From UBA8199 sp964507045 (GTDB taxonomy: Bacteria > Verrucomicrobiota > Verrucomicrobiia > Limisphaerales > UBA8199): a DNA stretch of 64,000 nt. The stretch spans positions 33,325 through 97,324 of the forward strand of contig CAZDOO010000008.1 of the NCBI GenBank assembly GCA_964507045.1, given 5' to 3'. The translations under genes were made by a program, and so were the position numbers. Position 1 is the first letter of the stretch, and the number at the start of each line of letters is the position of its first letter. Below the pieces are notes generated by a model. The model ran no database searches, was not told the origin of the DNA, and saw only the letters and a list, made by a program, of their open reading frames with translations. Of the stretch, positions 1 to 8,540 are shown piece after piece.

Positions 1-621
1 TTTGCGCAACTGGGCTTGGGTGACACCAGCGCAACAGGAGTGCTGCCTGTTGGCAAAGGGGGTGTGATCTGGATGCGCGAGAATCCGGCCGGCCTGGCCG
101 CGAGCGCCGAAGGGGATGCCCGGCTCGTCGCAGTGGTGAAACAGGCGGCGGAACGCACCCGGCTCAAATGGCGCGAGACAAACTATCTGCTGCTGCGCCG
201 CGGTCCGTATGTCATTGCGGCGGGGTTGGACGAATCGGTTGCCGGTGAGCCAAAGGTGCTGCCCGGCCGGTGGATCAACCTGTTTGACCCCGAACTGCGC
301 GTCCGGCAGTCGGTCGCCCTCACGCCCGGCTCGCGCCTCTTTCTATTGGACCTGGACGCGGTTCGGGGCCGCCGGCCCCAGGTGGTCGCTTCGGCGTGCA
401 AGGCGCTGCCAGCGAGGAGCGCCGCGCGTTCGCTTTCACTGATGGTTGAAGGTGTGGCCAACACTCCCGCCGTGGTGCTGCTGCGCGCGCCGGCACCTCC
501 GCGTTCGATCACGCTGGCCGGCCAGCCGTTGGCAAGCTTTCATTATGCTCCCGAGGAACGGCTGCTTTGGATCCGGTTCGCCAACGAGGCCAGTCCAAGG
601 AAGCTCGCGATAGAGTTCTGA
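1..621 (+). CDS. 3' end of an unidentified protein (start outside window)
   Basis: The reading frame is open from the first base and stops at 619-621, so this is the C-terminal part of a gene that begins upstream. About 206 residues are visible. The final stretch contains alternating hydrophobic strands and ends with the motif LLWIRFANEA, which suggests a beta-sandwich C-terminal domain such as those that close carbohydrate-active or other exported enzymes. No catalytic motif is visible and I cannot name the family. It converges on the sugar transporter gene, with only 6 bp between the two stop codons, so a shared or overlapping termination signal is likely. The first in-frame possible start (TTG at 16) is not convincing as the true start. 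Confidence is high that the frame is coding and low on function. Confidence 0.6.
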   Translation, partial: FAQLGLGDTSATGVLPVGKGGVIWMRENPAGLAASAEGDARLVAVVKQAAERTRLKWRETNYLLLRRGPYVIAAGLDESVAGEPKVLPGRWINLFDPELRVRQSVALTPGSRLFLLDLDAVRGRRPQVVASACKALPARSAARSLSLMVEGVANTPAVVLLRAPAPPRSITLAGQPLASFHYAPEERLLWIRFANEASPRKLAIEF

Positions 622-627
622 GTCCGG

Positions 628-2040
628 TTATGTGGGGCTGCGGCCAACGCGGTGGCCCTTCCAGCCGTAGAAGGCGACATAGGCGTAGGCTACCAGCGGG
701 ACGATGAAGGAGAACTGCAGGTTGTGGGTGAGGTCGGCGATGCGGCCCTGGATCGGCGGCAGGACGGCCCCACCGAGAATGGCCATGACCAGCAGTGAAG
801 AGGCCTGGCTCTTGTAGATGCCGACGCCTTCGATGGCGAGCGAGAAGGTGTTGGACCAGCCAATCGAAGTGAACAGGCCCACGCCCACAACGCACCACAT
901 GGCCAGCTTGCCGCCGGCAATAATCGCGGTGGCGAGCAGCACCACCACCATGGCGGAGAACATCATCAGCGTGCGGCCGGCGAGCGATTTGCCGAGCTGG
1001 AACAGGAGCCAGCAAAGGGCGAGGAAGGGCAGGTACATCTGCACCACGGCCCAGCCGCGCAGGCCCCAGAGCACAAGAAAACCGGCCAGCGGCAGCGCGG
1101 CCAGCCAAAGCTGCTTGTTGCGGCGTTGCAGGTCGCTCAATTCGACCGCGCCCATGAAGCGGCCGATGAGCATGCCGCCCCAATAAAGGGACACATACTT
1201 GCTGGCTTCCAGTTCCGGCAGCCCGGCAACACTGGGCTGATGGAGAAAGTTAATGATGACACTGCCGACCGAGACTTCTCCACCCACATACATGAAGATG
1301 GCCATCATGCCGAGCGCTACGTGCGGATACTTGAGCGCGCCGACGCCGCGCTCGATTCGGCCCTCGCCCACATGGGGCAGCCGAATGAACCAGAACGCCG
1401 CCGCCAGCAGCAGGAACACGATGCAGAACCACAGGTAAGGCAGCTTGACCGATTCGGCCCCGTGCGCGCCCGTCCGGGCGAAGTATTTGAAGATCAGGTA
1501 GCCGCCGATCAGCGGGCCGATGGTGGTGCCGACCGAGTTGAAGCCCTGCGCCAGGTTCAGGCGGCTGGAAGCGGTCCGTTCGGGGCCAAGTATCGTCACG
1601 TAAGGATTGGCGGCAATCTGCAGCACCGCGAATCCAATCCCCACGACGAACAACGCCAGCAGGAACAGCGGATAGGCATGGGCGGTCGCAGCCGGCCAGA
1701 ACAGCGCGCTGCCCGCCGCCGAGATGAGCAGGCCCAACACCACGCCGTTCTTGTAGCCGATCCGCGCAATGGGGTCGCCCGTGAAGGCCGAGGTGATGAA
1801 GTAAACCAAGGCGCCGGTGAAGTAGGCCCCGAAAAAGGCAAACTGCACGAGCATGGCCTGGAAGTAGTTCAGCTCGAAGGCTGCTTTGAAGCGCGGGATG
1901 AGGATGTCGTTGAAGACCGTCATGAACCCCCACATGAAGAACAGGACGGTCATGATCGCAAACGGCCCGCGATAGGTCTGGCCACCGGCCGGTTGGGCCA
2001 GCGGAACCGCCGGTCGGTCGGGCGTGCTGGTGGTCGCCAT
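628..2040 (-). CDS. FucP-family sugar:H+ symporter (MFS)
   Basis: A 470-residue inner-membrane protein with about 12 hydrophobic segments. The first segment carries FFMWGFMTVFNDILIP, typical of the FucP/GluP branch of the major facilitator superfamily, which includes proton-coupled importers of L-fucose, glucose and galactose. A second family signature, NPYVTILGPERTASSRLNLA, lies around residues 145-165 and is followed by the glycine-rich segment IGPLIGGY. The first 25 residues are a hydrophilic, proline-rich cytoplasmic tail. The gene follows the SUMF1-fold gene by only 18 bp on the same strand, so cotranscription is plausible. The exact sugar cannot be read from the sequence. Family assignment is firm. 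Confidence 0.85.
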   Translation of the reverse strand: MATTSTPDRPAVPLAQPAGGQTYRGPFAIMTVLFFMWGFMTVFNDILIPRFKAAFELNYFQAMLVQFAFFGAYFTGALVYFITSAFTGDPIARIGYKNGVVLGLLISAAGSALFWPAATAHAYPLFLLALFVVGIGFAVLQIAANPYVTILGPERTASSRLNLAQGFNSVGTTIGPLIGGYLIFKYFARTGAHGAESVKLPYLWFCIVFLLLAAAFWFIRLPHVGEGRIERGVGALKYPHVALGMMAIFMYVGGEVSVGSVIINFLHQPSVAGLPELEASKYVSLYWGGMLIGRFMGAVELSDLQRRNKQLWLAALPLAGFLVLWGLRGWAVVQMYLPFLALCWLLFQLGKSLAGRTLMMFSAMVVVLLATAIIAGGKLAMWCVVGVGLFTSIGWSNTFSLAIEGVGIYKSQASSLLVMAILGGAVLPPIQGRIADLTHNLQFSFIVPLVAYAYVAFYGWKGHRVGRSPT

Positions 2041-2058
2041 GGCGGGGTTAGAACATGA

Positions 2059-3147
2059 CTAATACTGGGCGAGGACAACCCGGAACCCCGTGTTCTCGGA
2101 TCGGGTTGACGGGAGATAAAAGAGACGACACGCCGACCGGCAAAACTTGCCCATGCTGTTCCAACAGCCCCCGCGAACGACACGGTACAAGCCCGTGTAA
2201 GGCCCCTGCGGATCGGTCACGCTTCCCGTAGGATAGGCGCTGTACCAATCCTGGCACCACTCCTGCACGTTCCCGTACATGTCATGGAGATCCCAGACAT
2301 TCGGCGGGTAACTTCCCACGGTCGTCGTGCGATTCAGAACCGGCACTGTGGGGCTGGCAACGTAGCTGCTCCCGGCCGAGGCGTCGTACTCCCAACGATT
2401 GTAGAAGTTTGCCATGCCGCCGCGAATCGCGCTGCCGAAGTTAAACGCCGTCGTCGTGTCTGCCCGGCAGGCATACTCCCACTCGGCCTCCGTCGGCAAG
2501 CGGTAGAACCAGCCCGCCGGAATCCGCCCGGCTGACTGGTGTTGCTGAGTCAACTGCGCGCAGTAGCTGACCGCCTCATCCCAGCTCACCTCCTCGACGG
2601 GCCGGTGCAGGTCTGTGGAATACCCATTGGCTGGCGTAAAGTGACTGGGGTTATTGCCCATCAACAACAAATACTCTCCCTGGGTCACCTCATACTTGCC
2701 CATGTAAAACTCCCTCGTTAGTGTCACCGTGTGCTGCGTTTCATCTGCCACTCGCTCCCTCTCGCTGGTTGGGCTGCCCATCGTAAAAGAGCCGGGCGGA
2801 ATCCAGGCCAGGTTTGTGGGGAACAGGTTTGCGGGCTCTTGGGGCGAGAACGCCCGATAGAAACGCGTGGCGGTGGCGGGACTCGCATCGTCCACCAGAC
2901 AGGGGCTGCTCGATAAAGGCGCCAGGTTGGTCAGCAGCAGCCAGTTGTTCGTTGGAGCAAGGCTGGCACAATATTCAATCGTGCAGTCGCTGCCGACGTC
3001 TCCCGTGAGGCTCAGCCGCGCATGGCCGTTGGACACTTGCACGCTCAGCGTCGGTGGCGACTGGGCCAGACCGCGCGGCGCCACCAACCCGAGCGCAGCC
3101 CCCAGAACGAACAGGAGGTTAAGAGGAGAGCATGAGCGAGACTTCAT
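2059..3147 (-). CDS. Secreted SUMF1/FGE-sulfatase-fold protein
   Basis: 362 residues from the chosen ATG at 3147; an upstream start at 3168 would add seven residues ahead of the signal peptide. The N-terminus is basic, then hydrophobic, and ends near GLAQ, a typical Sec signal. Residues about 35-105 form a small beta domain. The rest is a formylglycine-generating-enzyme fold with IPPGSFTMGSP, VTQGEYLLLMG, RLPTEAEWEYACRA, GNVQEWCQDWY, RGGCWNS and GFRVVL. Genuine bacterial FGE has a close cysteine pair near the C-terminus. Here the cysteines sit in GGCW and FCRSACR with different spacing, so sulfatase activation is doubtful, and an exported structural or binding role typical of the many SUMF1 paralogues in this phylum is more likely. 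It sits 32 bp downstream of the GrpE-like gene on the same strand. Confidence 0.8.
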   Translation of the reverse strand: MKSRSCSPLNLLFVLGAALGLVAPRGLAQSPPTLSVQVSNGHARLSLTGDVGSDCTIEYCASLAPTNNWLLLTNLAPLSSSPCLVDDASPATATRFYRAFSPQEPANLFPTNLAWIPPGSFTMGSPTSERERVADETQHTVTLTREFYMGKYEVTQGEYLLLMGNNPSHFTPANGYSTDLHRPVEEVSWDEAVSYCAQLTQQHQSAGRIPAGWFYRLPTEAEWEYACRADTTTAFNFGSAIRGGMANFYNRWEYDASAGSSYVASPTVPVLNRTTTVGSYPPNVWDLHDMYGNVQEWCQDWYSAYPTGSVTDPQGPYTGLYRVVRGGCWNSMGKFCRSACRLFYLPSTRSENTGFRVVLAQY

Positions 3148-3179
3148 CACGATCAGAGCTGCCGGCAATTGCCTGCTGC

Positions 3180-4043
3180 CTAACCCGGGGATTGCGGCCC
3201 CGTCTCCAATGGCAACTGGTTCTGCTGGGTGTCAGCCTCTTCGCTTGCAATGGGAACCGCCGGGGCCGGGGTATCGCGCAGGCGCACCAGCGCAGGGCGA
3301 ACAAGTTTCCCTTGGAACATGTAACCGGTCGCGATGGTCTCGGCGACAACGGCATCCGCGGGCGGTGGGGGCGTGCCCTCGATGAGTTGATGGCGCTGGG
3401 AATCGTAGGCTTCGGCCTCGCCGGCTGCGAAAGGAATCAGCCCAACGCGGCGGGCGGCGTCCCGGCAGGCGTTCTGGAAATTGGCCAATTGCTCAATCAG
3501 GTGCGGCTGGCCGGAGCGGACGGCGCCCTGGTGCAGAGCATACACATGATCAAGCACGCGCACCAACACCTGCAGCCAGTCCCCCTCCGCGCGGTGGAGC
3601 TTCTCGACTTCGAGCCGCAGGTTGGCTCGCTCGCTGTCGTTGGCCTTCCGCATGAATTCCGTGAAGGCCTGCACTTCGCTGTTCATGCGCTCGGCGATTT
3701 CCTTGGCCGAACGCGTGGTCTGGTCGGCGGCATCCTGCGCATCCTGCCAGCGGCCGGTGGCGCCGCTGATCTGGGCGGCAATGTCCTCGAGGTGCTTCAA
3801 TTGGGCGACGGCCGTCGTTAGCGTGCCCGCCTCGGTCACCTTGACCAGCGCGTCGTACTCGATCAGGAACGGCGCGACGCCCAGCAGCGCGCCGCCCGCG
3901 ATGCACAGAACCACGAAACCCAGCTCCCAGTGCCCCAGCGGGAGCTTGCATTGGCTGACAATGAAACAGGCCATGCCTACCAGGAGGGCATCCCCGAGGA
4001 AGAAGGGCCACTTGGTCAGCTTCGGTGCAATTGATTCGCTCAT
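3180..4043 (-). CDS. Membrane-anchored coiled-coil protein with GrpE-like C-terminus
   Basis: 287 residues. Two hydrophobic segments (about 12-31 and 40-62) form an N-terminal membrane hairpin. A long charged helical stretch (about 65-190) looks like a coiled coil. The C-terminal part around 205-265 reads like the beta-domain of GrpE, the DnaK nucleotide-exchange factor: IPFAAGEAEAYDSQRHQLI, then TIATGYMFQGKLVRPALV, matching the GrpE pattern of a hydrophobic-P-x-G stretch, a histidine, then GY-x-G-x-x-LRPA-x-V. Canonical GrpE is a soluble protein of about 190 residues, so this is an unusual membrane-tethered architecture. It may dock a Hsp70 at the membrane, or the similarity may be structural only. 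It is the first gene of a possible three-gene minus-strand unit with the SUMF1 protein and the MFS transporter, and diverges from the lipid kinase. Confidence 0.6.
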   Translation of the reverse strand: MSESIAPKLTKWPFFLGDALLVGMACFIVSQCKLPLGHWELGFVVLCIAGGALLGVAPFLIEYDALVKVTEAGTLTTAVAQLKHLEDIAAQISGATGRWQDAQDAADQTTRSAKEIAERMNSEVQAFTEFMRKANDSERANLRLEVEKLHRAEGDWLQVLVRVLDHVYALHQGAVRSGQPHLIEQLANFQNACRDAARRVGLIPFAAGEAEAYDSQRHQLIEGTPPPPADAVVAETIATGYMFQGKLVRPALVRLRDTPAPAVPIASEEADTQQNQLPLETGPQSPG

Positions 4044-4138
4044 TGGCGCAAGGTGTAGACCAAGCCCGCCCGGAATTCAAGCTCGGGATGGCTATCGGAC
4101 GCTGCTTTGCGCTCGACTATCTGCGTGACCCGCCAAAA

Positions 4139-5038
4139 ATGGGGGGTGTGCGGACCTGTGTCATCTTCAATCCAGCCGCCCGAGGCGAAAAGGCTCGGCG
4201 CTTCCGCCGTCACCTCGATGCCATTGGACGCGAGAGCACACTCAAACAGACCGCCGCTGCCGGGGATGCGCGCCGCCTGGCGGCCGGGGCCGTCGCCGAA
4301 GGCTTTGAGACCATTGTTGCAGCCGGCGGCGACGGCACGCTCAACGAAGTGCTCAACGGCATCGGCGACGCGCCGGATGGCTTCGTGCGGGCGCGCCTGG
4401 GCGTGCTGCCGCTCGGCACGGTCAATGTCTTCGCCCGCGAGCTGGCGCTGCCGACCGGGCTGGATGCGGCGTGGGGGGCCATTCGTCAGGGGCGCGAAGC
4501 GCGCATTGACTTGCCGGTCGTGGAATTCCGCGCCGCCGGAACGTCGCAGCGCCGCTGGTTCGCGCAGTTGGCCGGGGCCGGTCTCGACGCGCGGGCCATC
4601 GAACTGGTCCATTGGCCGTTGAAGAAGAAGATCGGGCCGCTGGCCTACGTCGTGGCCGGGCTGAAGGCGTTGATGGGCGCGCAGTCGAAGATCACGGCTG
4701 CCGGCGGCGGGCGCTCGGCGACGGGCGAGCTGGTGCTGATCGGCAATGGGCGCCTGTATGGCGGGTCCTACCGGGTGTTCCCTCAAGCTGATCTGCGCGA
4801 CGGGCTGCTGGAAGTTTGCGTCTTCCCGCGGGTGAACTGGCTCACGCTCGCGCGCTGCGGCCCCGCCCTGCTGCTGCGAAACCGGCTGCCGGCTTCGGCC
4901 GTGGAGACTTTCCAGGCGGAATCAATCACGCTCACCAGCCCCTCCTCGACCCCGTTGGAAGCCGACGGTGAACTCATCGGGCACCTGCCGGCGGTCTTCT
5001 CCCTCGAGCGCCGCCGTTTGCGTGTCATCGTGCCGTGA
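4139..5038 (+). CDS. Diacylglycerol/sphingosine kinase-like lipid kinase (YegS/BmrU type)
   Basis: 299 residues from ATG 4139. A longer frame starting at 4025 would overlap the divergent gene and carries a poor N-terminus, so I reject it. The protein opens with CVIFNPAARGEKARRFRRH, the beta-alpha start of the DAGK catalytic domain. The nucleotide-binding signature AAGGDGTLNEVLNGI follows at about residue 60, then LGVLPLGTVNVFAREL. The C-terminal beta-sandwich contains GRLYGGSYRVFPQADLRDG, where the conserved aspartate of the family lies. Such enzymes phosphorylate diacylglycerol, phosphatidylglycerol or undecaprenol-like lipids at the cytoplasmic face. The substrate is not predictable here. 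The family assignment is firm. Confidence 0.85.
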   Translation: MGGVRTCVIFNPAARGEKARRFRRHLDAIGRESTLKQTAAAGDARRLAAGAVAEGFETIVAAGGDGTLNEVLNGIGDAPDGFVRARLGVLPLGTVNVFARELALPTGLDAAWGAIRQGREARIDLPVVEFRAAGTSQRRWFAQLAGAGLDARAIELVHWPLKKKIGPLAYVVAGLKALMGAQSKITAAGGGRSATGELVLIGNGRLYGGSYRVFPQADLRDGLLEVCVFPRVNWLTLARCGPALLLRNRLPASAVETFQAESITLTSPSSTPLEADGELIGHLPAVFSLERRRLRVIVP

Positions 5039-5136
5039 CCCGGCACCTCTTGCCAATGGCCACGCTCTGCCTCCGGCGTGTTCGGCGCGGGCTGAATCTT
5101 CTTTTCGGAAGCTCCAGTCTCCGGTAGGGTGTTTAA

Positions 5137-8016
5137 ATGAGCTCTTTTCGCCTTGCGCGGTTGGCGCTGGCAGCCCTGCTGTGCGGGAGTGGCGTCGTCG
5201 CTGTTGCGCCCGCCCAAACGCTCAGCAGCAGCAAGCTGAGCGCTCATCTCATCAACGATTACACGACAGGTTCCTCCAACATCGTCGCTGGCAAGCCGCG
5301 CGTGCTCAAAGTTCTGGCGCTGGACTCCGGCTTTCCGGTGGGCATGGTCGCAGCCATGCGCGATTACAAGGCCAAAGCGCCGGTGGGTAAGGTCGTCGTG
5401 CGGGTCTATACGCCCAGGCACTACACGACCAACGACAATGCGACCGCCTCCGCGCTGGACTTCTGGAGCTCGGTGCTGCAGCCGCCGCTCAACGGCCTCC
5501 CGGGATCGGATCGCGCGTTGATTGACTACCTGGAAGGCCCGAATGAAGGCGACACTCCGACGCTGGGTTACCCGGGCGACTCAGCCGGCACGGCTTCGCG
5601 ATGGTTCAACCAGTTCTGGACCAACCTGACGCCGCTCATGGTCAGCGCCGGATACAAACCTTGTCTCGGCAGCCTCGCCGTGGGCAATCCCGGCAGCCTG
5701 GCTGATCTCGACCCCTTTGTGCCCGCGTTGCGCCAGGCCAAAGCCGCGGGCGGCGCGTGGAGTTATCATGCCTACACCATCCAATACAGCACGGACGTCG
5801 GCGTCGAATACTGGTATTCCCTGCGCTACCGGCAGTTCTGCTCCTACTTCGCCCAGCAAGGTTATGCTGATCTGCTGAGCCTGCCGCTGATTCTAACCGA
5901 GGGCGGGGTGGATGAGTACGGGACGCCGAGCACCTCCGGCTGGCAGTACCGGGGCACTGCGGCGCAATACGAGCGGTGGCTGAACTGGTTCGACCACCAG
6001 ATGGGCCAGGATGCCTACGTGCTCGGCTGCACGCTCTTCGAGAATGGCGATCCGACGGGCTGGTCTTCATTCGATCTCGAGCCTATCGCTGGCTGGCTCA
6101 AGACCTATTTGACCGGCCCAACCACCTGGCCTCTGCCGCCTGCCGGGGTCACCGCGGCCTTTGCCAGCGGCTCGGTTGTCCTTTCCTGGACCAACGCCCC
6201 CCTCGCCCCGGCCACTTACGCCGTCAAACGCGCCACCAACAGCGGCGGCCCTTACACGCTGTTGGGTCAAAGCATTACCGAAGGCATGCCGCTGACCACC
6301 TTTACCGACACCTCTCCCATCAACGGCGCCACCAACTACTATGTCGTCACTGCTTTGAATGCCGTCGCCGAGAGCGACAACTCGACGGAGGTCGCGGTTG
6401 GTATCGGGTTGTTCGCGACGGCTCCCGCCGCGCCCTCGGGTCTGACTGCGACCGTTGGTTCGGGGAACATCGGGCTGACCTGGACCGCGCCCATCAACGC
6501 CGCCAGCTTCAGAATCAAGCGTAGCACCATCAGCAACGGTTCCTATAGTGTCATCGCCAGCAACGTCCTTTCGGCGCCGTTCCTCGACACGTCCGGCGCT
6601 ATGGGCACGCCCTACTACTACGTGGTCTCCGCGGTCAATAACGTGGGCGAGAGCCCCAACTCCAACCAGGCCACCGCCACCCCCACCAACGCTCTGCCTG
6701 ACGTCGTCGTGACCGCCATCACTTGGAGCCCCACCCCTGTGTACTCGGGCAGCCGCGTCTATTTCACCGCGACGGTGAAGAATCAGGGCACCGCTGCGGC
6801 TCCCGGCAACGGTTCTGGCATCGGTGTCGGGTTCAGCGTGGATGGCGTAGGCGGGTTTTGGGCCGGTGCTATCGCCGGTCCGCTCGCGCCGGGCGCCTCC
6901 GTGAACCTCACTGCCAATGGCGGCAGCAGCGTTCCCTACTGGGTCGCGACGCCCGGCAGCCATGCTGTCACCGCCAATGTGGATGACATCAACCGGTTCC
7001 CCGAGGGCAACGAGAACAACAACCTCTTCACCGTCGCCTTTGCCACCTCGGTCTCGAACTATTCCTTCAACTGCGGCGGCCCGGCGGTGGGCAGCTTCAA
7101 TGCCGACTCCCCCTACACCGCCTCTCTGAGCACCGGCTCTGTCACCAACGCCATTGACCTGAGTCTTGCCACCAACCCCGCCCCCTTGGCGGTCTATCAG
7201 AGCGAGCGCTGGCGCAGCTTCACCAGCATCCTGCCGGGGCTGCTGTCCAACAAGCTCTACAAGGCGCGCCTTCACTTTGCCGAGGTTTCTCCCGCTGTGG
7301 CCGCCGTTGGCGGCCGGCAGTTCAATGTCACCCTCAACGGCGCCCAGGTGCTCACCAACTTCGATGTGCTCGCCGCCACCGGCGCGAAGTTCCGCGCCGC
7401 CACCCGCCAGTTCAACGTGACGACGGACAGCGCCGGCCGGATTACCGTGCTGTTCTCCAAAGGCGCCGCCTTCGAGCCAACGTGCAGCGGCCTCGAAATC
7501 TTCCCCTACACCAACACGGCCCCGGTGCTGGCTTCCATCCCTAACAAGACCGTCAATGCCGGCGCCACCTTGGTCTTCACCAACTCCGCCACGGATGCCG
7601 ATCTCCCGCCCGATAACCTCAGCTTCAGCCTCGTCTCCGGCCCTGCGGAGGCGGCGGTCTCCTCGGCAGGGATATTCTCCTGGCCCGCCCCCCAGGTCTC
7701 CACGCCGCAGACGAACTCTGCGACCGTTCGCGTTGCCGACAGTGGCACGCCGGCATTGAGCAACTCCAAGAGCTTCAGTATCGTTGTAGTCCCGCCGCCC
7801 AAGATCGTCTCCTGCGGACTAACCAACAGCACCTTCGGCCTGACTTGGAGCACCTACCCCGGCAAGACCTACCGCGTCCTGTATAAGGACGACCTCAACG
7901 CTCCCGTCTGGACGCCCCTGGGCGCCGACGCTATCGCCGCGGATTATCTGCTATCGGGCAGCGACACCAACGCTGCAAGCGGCCAGCGATTCTACCGGGT
8001 GAGACAGGCGGACTGA
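5137..8016 (+). CDS. Secreted glycosidase-like multidomain protein (TIM barrel, FN3 x2, CARDB, malectin, Ig)
   Basis: 959 residues. Residues 1-27 are a Sec signal peptide ending at PAQ. Residues about 35-330 resemble a clan-A TIM-barrel glycoside hydrolase: YLEGPNEGD puts a candidate acid/base glutamate at 137, and LILTEGGVDEYG puts a candidate nucleophile at 255, about 120 residues apart as in GH5/GH39-like enzymes. Two fibronectin III modules follow (about 335-420 and 430-515), then a CARDB adhesion module (about 521-640), a malectin-like carbohydrate-binding domain starting YSFNCGGP (about 640-790), a putative Ig domain with NTAPVLASIPNKTVNAG (about 790-885) and a short C-terminal beta domain ending QRFYRVRQ, common on exported verrucomicrobial proteins. 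I infer an extracellular polysaccharide-active enzyme of unknown substrate. The GH family cannot be fixed without a profile search. Confidence 0.7.
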   Translation: MSSFRLARLALAALLCGSGVVAVAPAQTLSSSKLSAHLINDYTTGSSNIVAGKPRVLKVLALDSGFPVGMVAAMRDYKAKAPVGKVVVRVYTPRHYTTNDNATASALDFWSSVLQPPLNGLPGSDRALIDYLEGPNEGDTPTLGYPGDSAGTASRWFNQFWTNLTPLMVSAGYKPCLGSLAVGNPGSLADLDPFVPALRQAKAAGGAWSYHAYTIQYSTDVGVEYWYSLRYRQFCSYFAQQGYADLLSLPLILTEGGVDEYGTPSTSGWQYRGTAAQYERWLNWFDHQMGQDAYVLGCTLFENGDPTGWSSFDLEPIAGWLKTYLTGPTTWPLPPAGVTAAFASGSVVLSWTNAPLAPATYAVKRATNSGGPYTLLGQSITEGMPLTTFTDTSPINGATNYYVVTALNAVAESDNSTEVAVGIGLFATAPAAPSGLTATVGSGNIGLTWTAPINAASFRIKRSTISNGSYSVIASNVLSAPFLDTSGAMGTPYYYVVSAVNNVGESPNSNQATATPTNALPDVVVTAITWSPTPVYSGSRVYFTATVKNQGTAAAPGNGSGIGVGFSVDGVGGFWAGAIAGPLAPGASVNLTANGGSSVPYWVATPGSHAVTANVDDINRFPEGNENNNLFTVAFATSVSNYSFNCGGPAVGSFNADSPYTASLSTGSVTNAIDLSLATNPAPLAVYQSERWRSFTSILPGLLSNKLYKARLHFAEVSPAVAAVGGRQFNVTLNGAQVLTNFDVLAATGAKFRAATRQFNVTTDSAGRITVLFSKGAAFEPTCSGLEIFPYTNTAPVLASIPNKTVNAGATLVFTNSATDADLPPDNLSFSLVSGPAEAAVSSAGIFSWPAPQVSTPQTNSATVRVADSGTPALSNSKSFSIVVVPPPKIVSCGLTNSTFGLTWSTYPGKTYRVLYKDDLNAPVWTPLGADAIAADYLLSGSDTNAASGQRFYRVRQAD

Positions 8017-8540
8017 CGAACTGGCGCCCGGTGGCAGCTTCTTTTCGGCTCATCACGGATTTCCGGGTAACGCCGACGAGATTTCGTCATCGGTTCGCCT
8101 CGGCAGCCACGAACCAGCAGGTTCCTGGGCGGGCGCCTCCCCCCTCTGCACTCCCTATACTCACCGTATACTCACCGTAGTACCTCTGCAAACTTTGCAG
8201 AGGTACTACGGTGAGTATACGGTGAGTATAGGGAGAGGTGAGCCTGAGGATAGGGTGTGGTAAAGACGTGGAGACGGCAGGCGACAGGAAGCGCCGAGGG
8301 GACCGGCAGGAGTGGGGCTGAAGAACCTTCCCTGTCTCACAATGGGACAGGGCGCCCCATGCAGAGCAGGAGCCATCCTCTGCGGAGAAGCTAAATCAAG
8401 GCTGGGTTATTCGCGGGCGTTGGGCGTCCGCACCCGCACGGAGGATAATAACGACCGAGGGGGTCTGGGCGTTCCCTGGAATTCTGTGATGAGCCTTTTT
8501 TTCGTGCGTTTGCCGCTGCCGACGCTACAGTCTTACCTCC
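8017..8540. other. Intergenic region holding giant hairpin A
   Basis: 524 bp with no convincing gene between two plus-strand genes. It contains the long perfect palindrome at 8151-8235 (separate entry). A small inverted repeat CCCTGTC/GACAGGG with a 9-base loop lies around 8331-8353. A -10-like TACAGT at 8526-8531, 9 bp before the radC start, has no good -35 partner. The flanks show no clear similarity to the flanks of the other two giant hairpins. Confidence 0.6.
8151..8235. repeat. Giant perfect palindrome A with 11-bp direct repeats in each arm
   Basis: Left arm 8151-8192 and right arm 8194-8235 are perfect reverse complements of 42 bp separated by one base (8193). Inside the left arm the 11-bp unit TATACTCACCG occurs twice in tandem (8156-8166 and 8167-8177), followed by the apex TAGTACCTCTGCAAA; the right arm mirrors this. 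The motif CACCGTAGTACCTCT is shared with hairpins B and C in this window. It could form a cruciform in DNA or an extremely stable hairpin in RNA. No T-run follows, so a simple terminator is not the obvious reading. Confidence 0.95.

Noticed and set aside
2059..3147. Assignment of the SUMF1-fold protein as a true sulfatase-activating enzyme.
   Set aside because: The active-site cysteine pair of formylglycine-generating enzyme is not in the canonical spacing and there is no sulfatase gene nearby.
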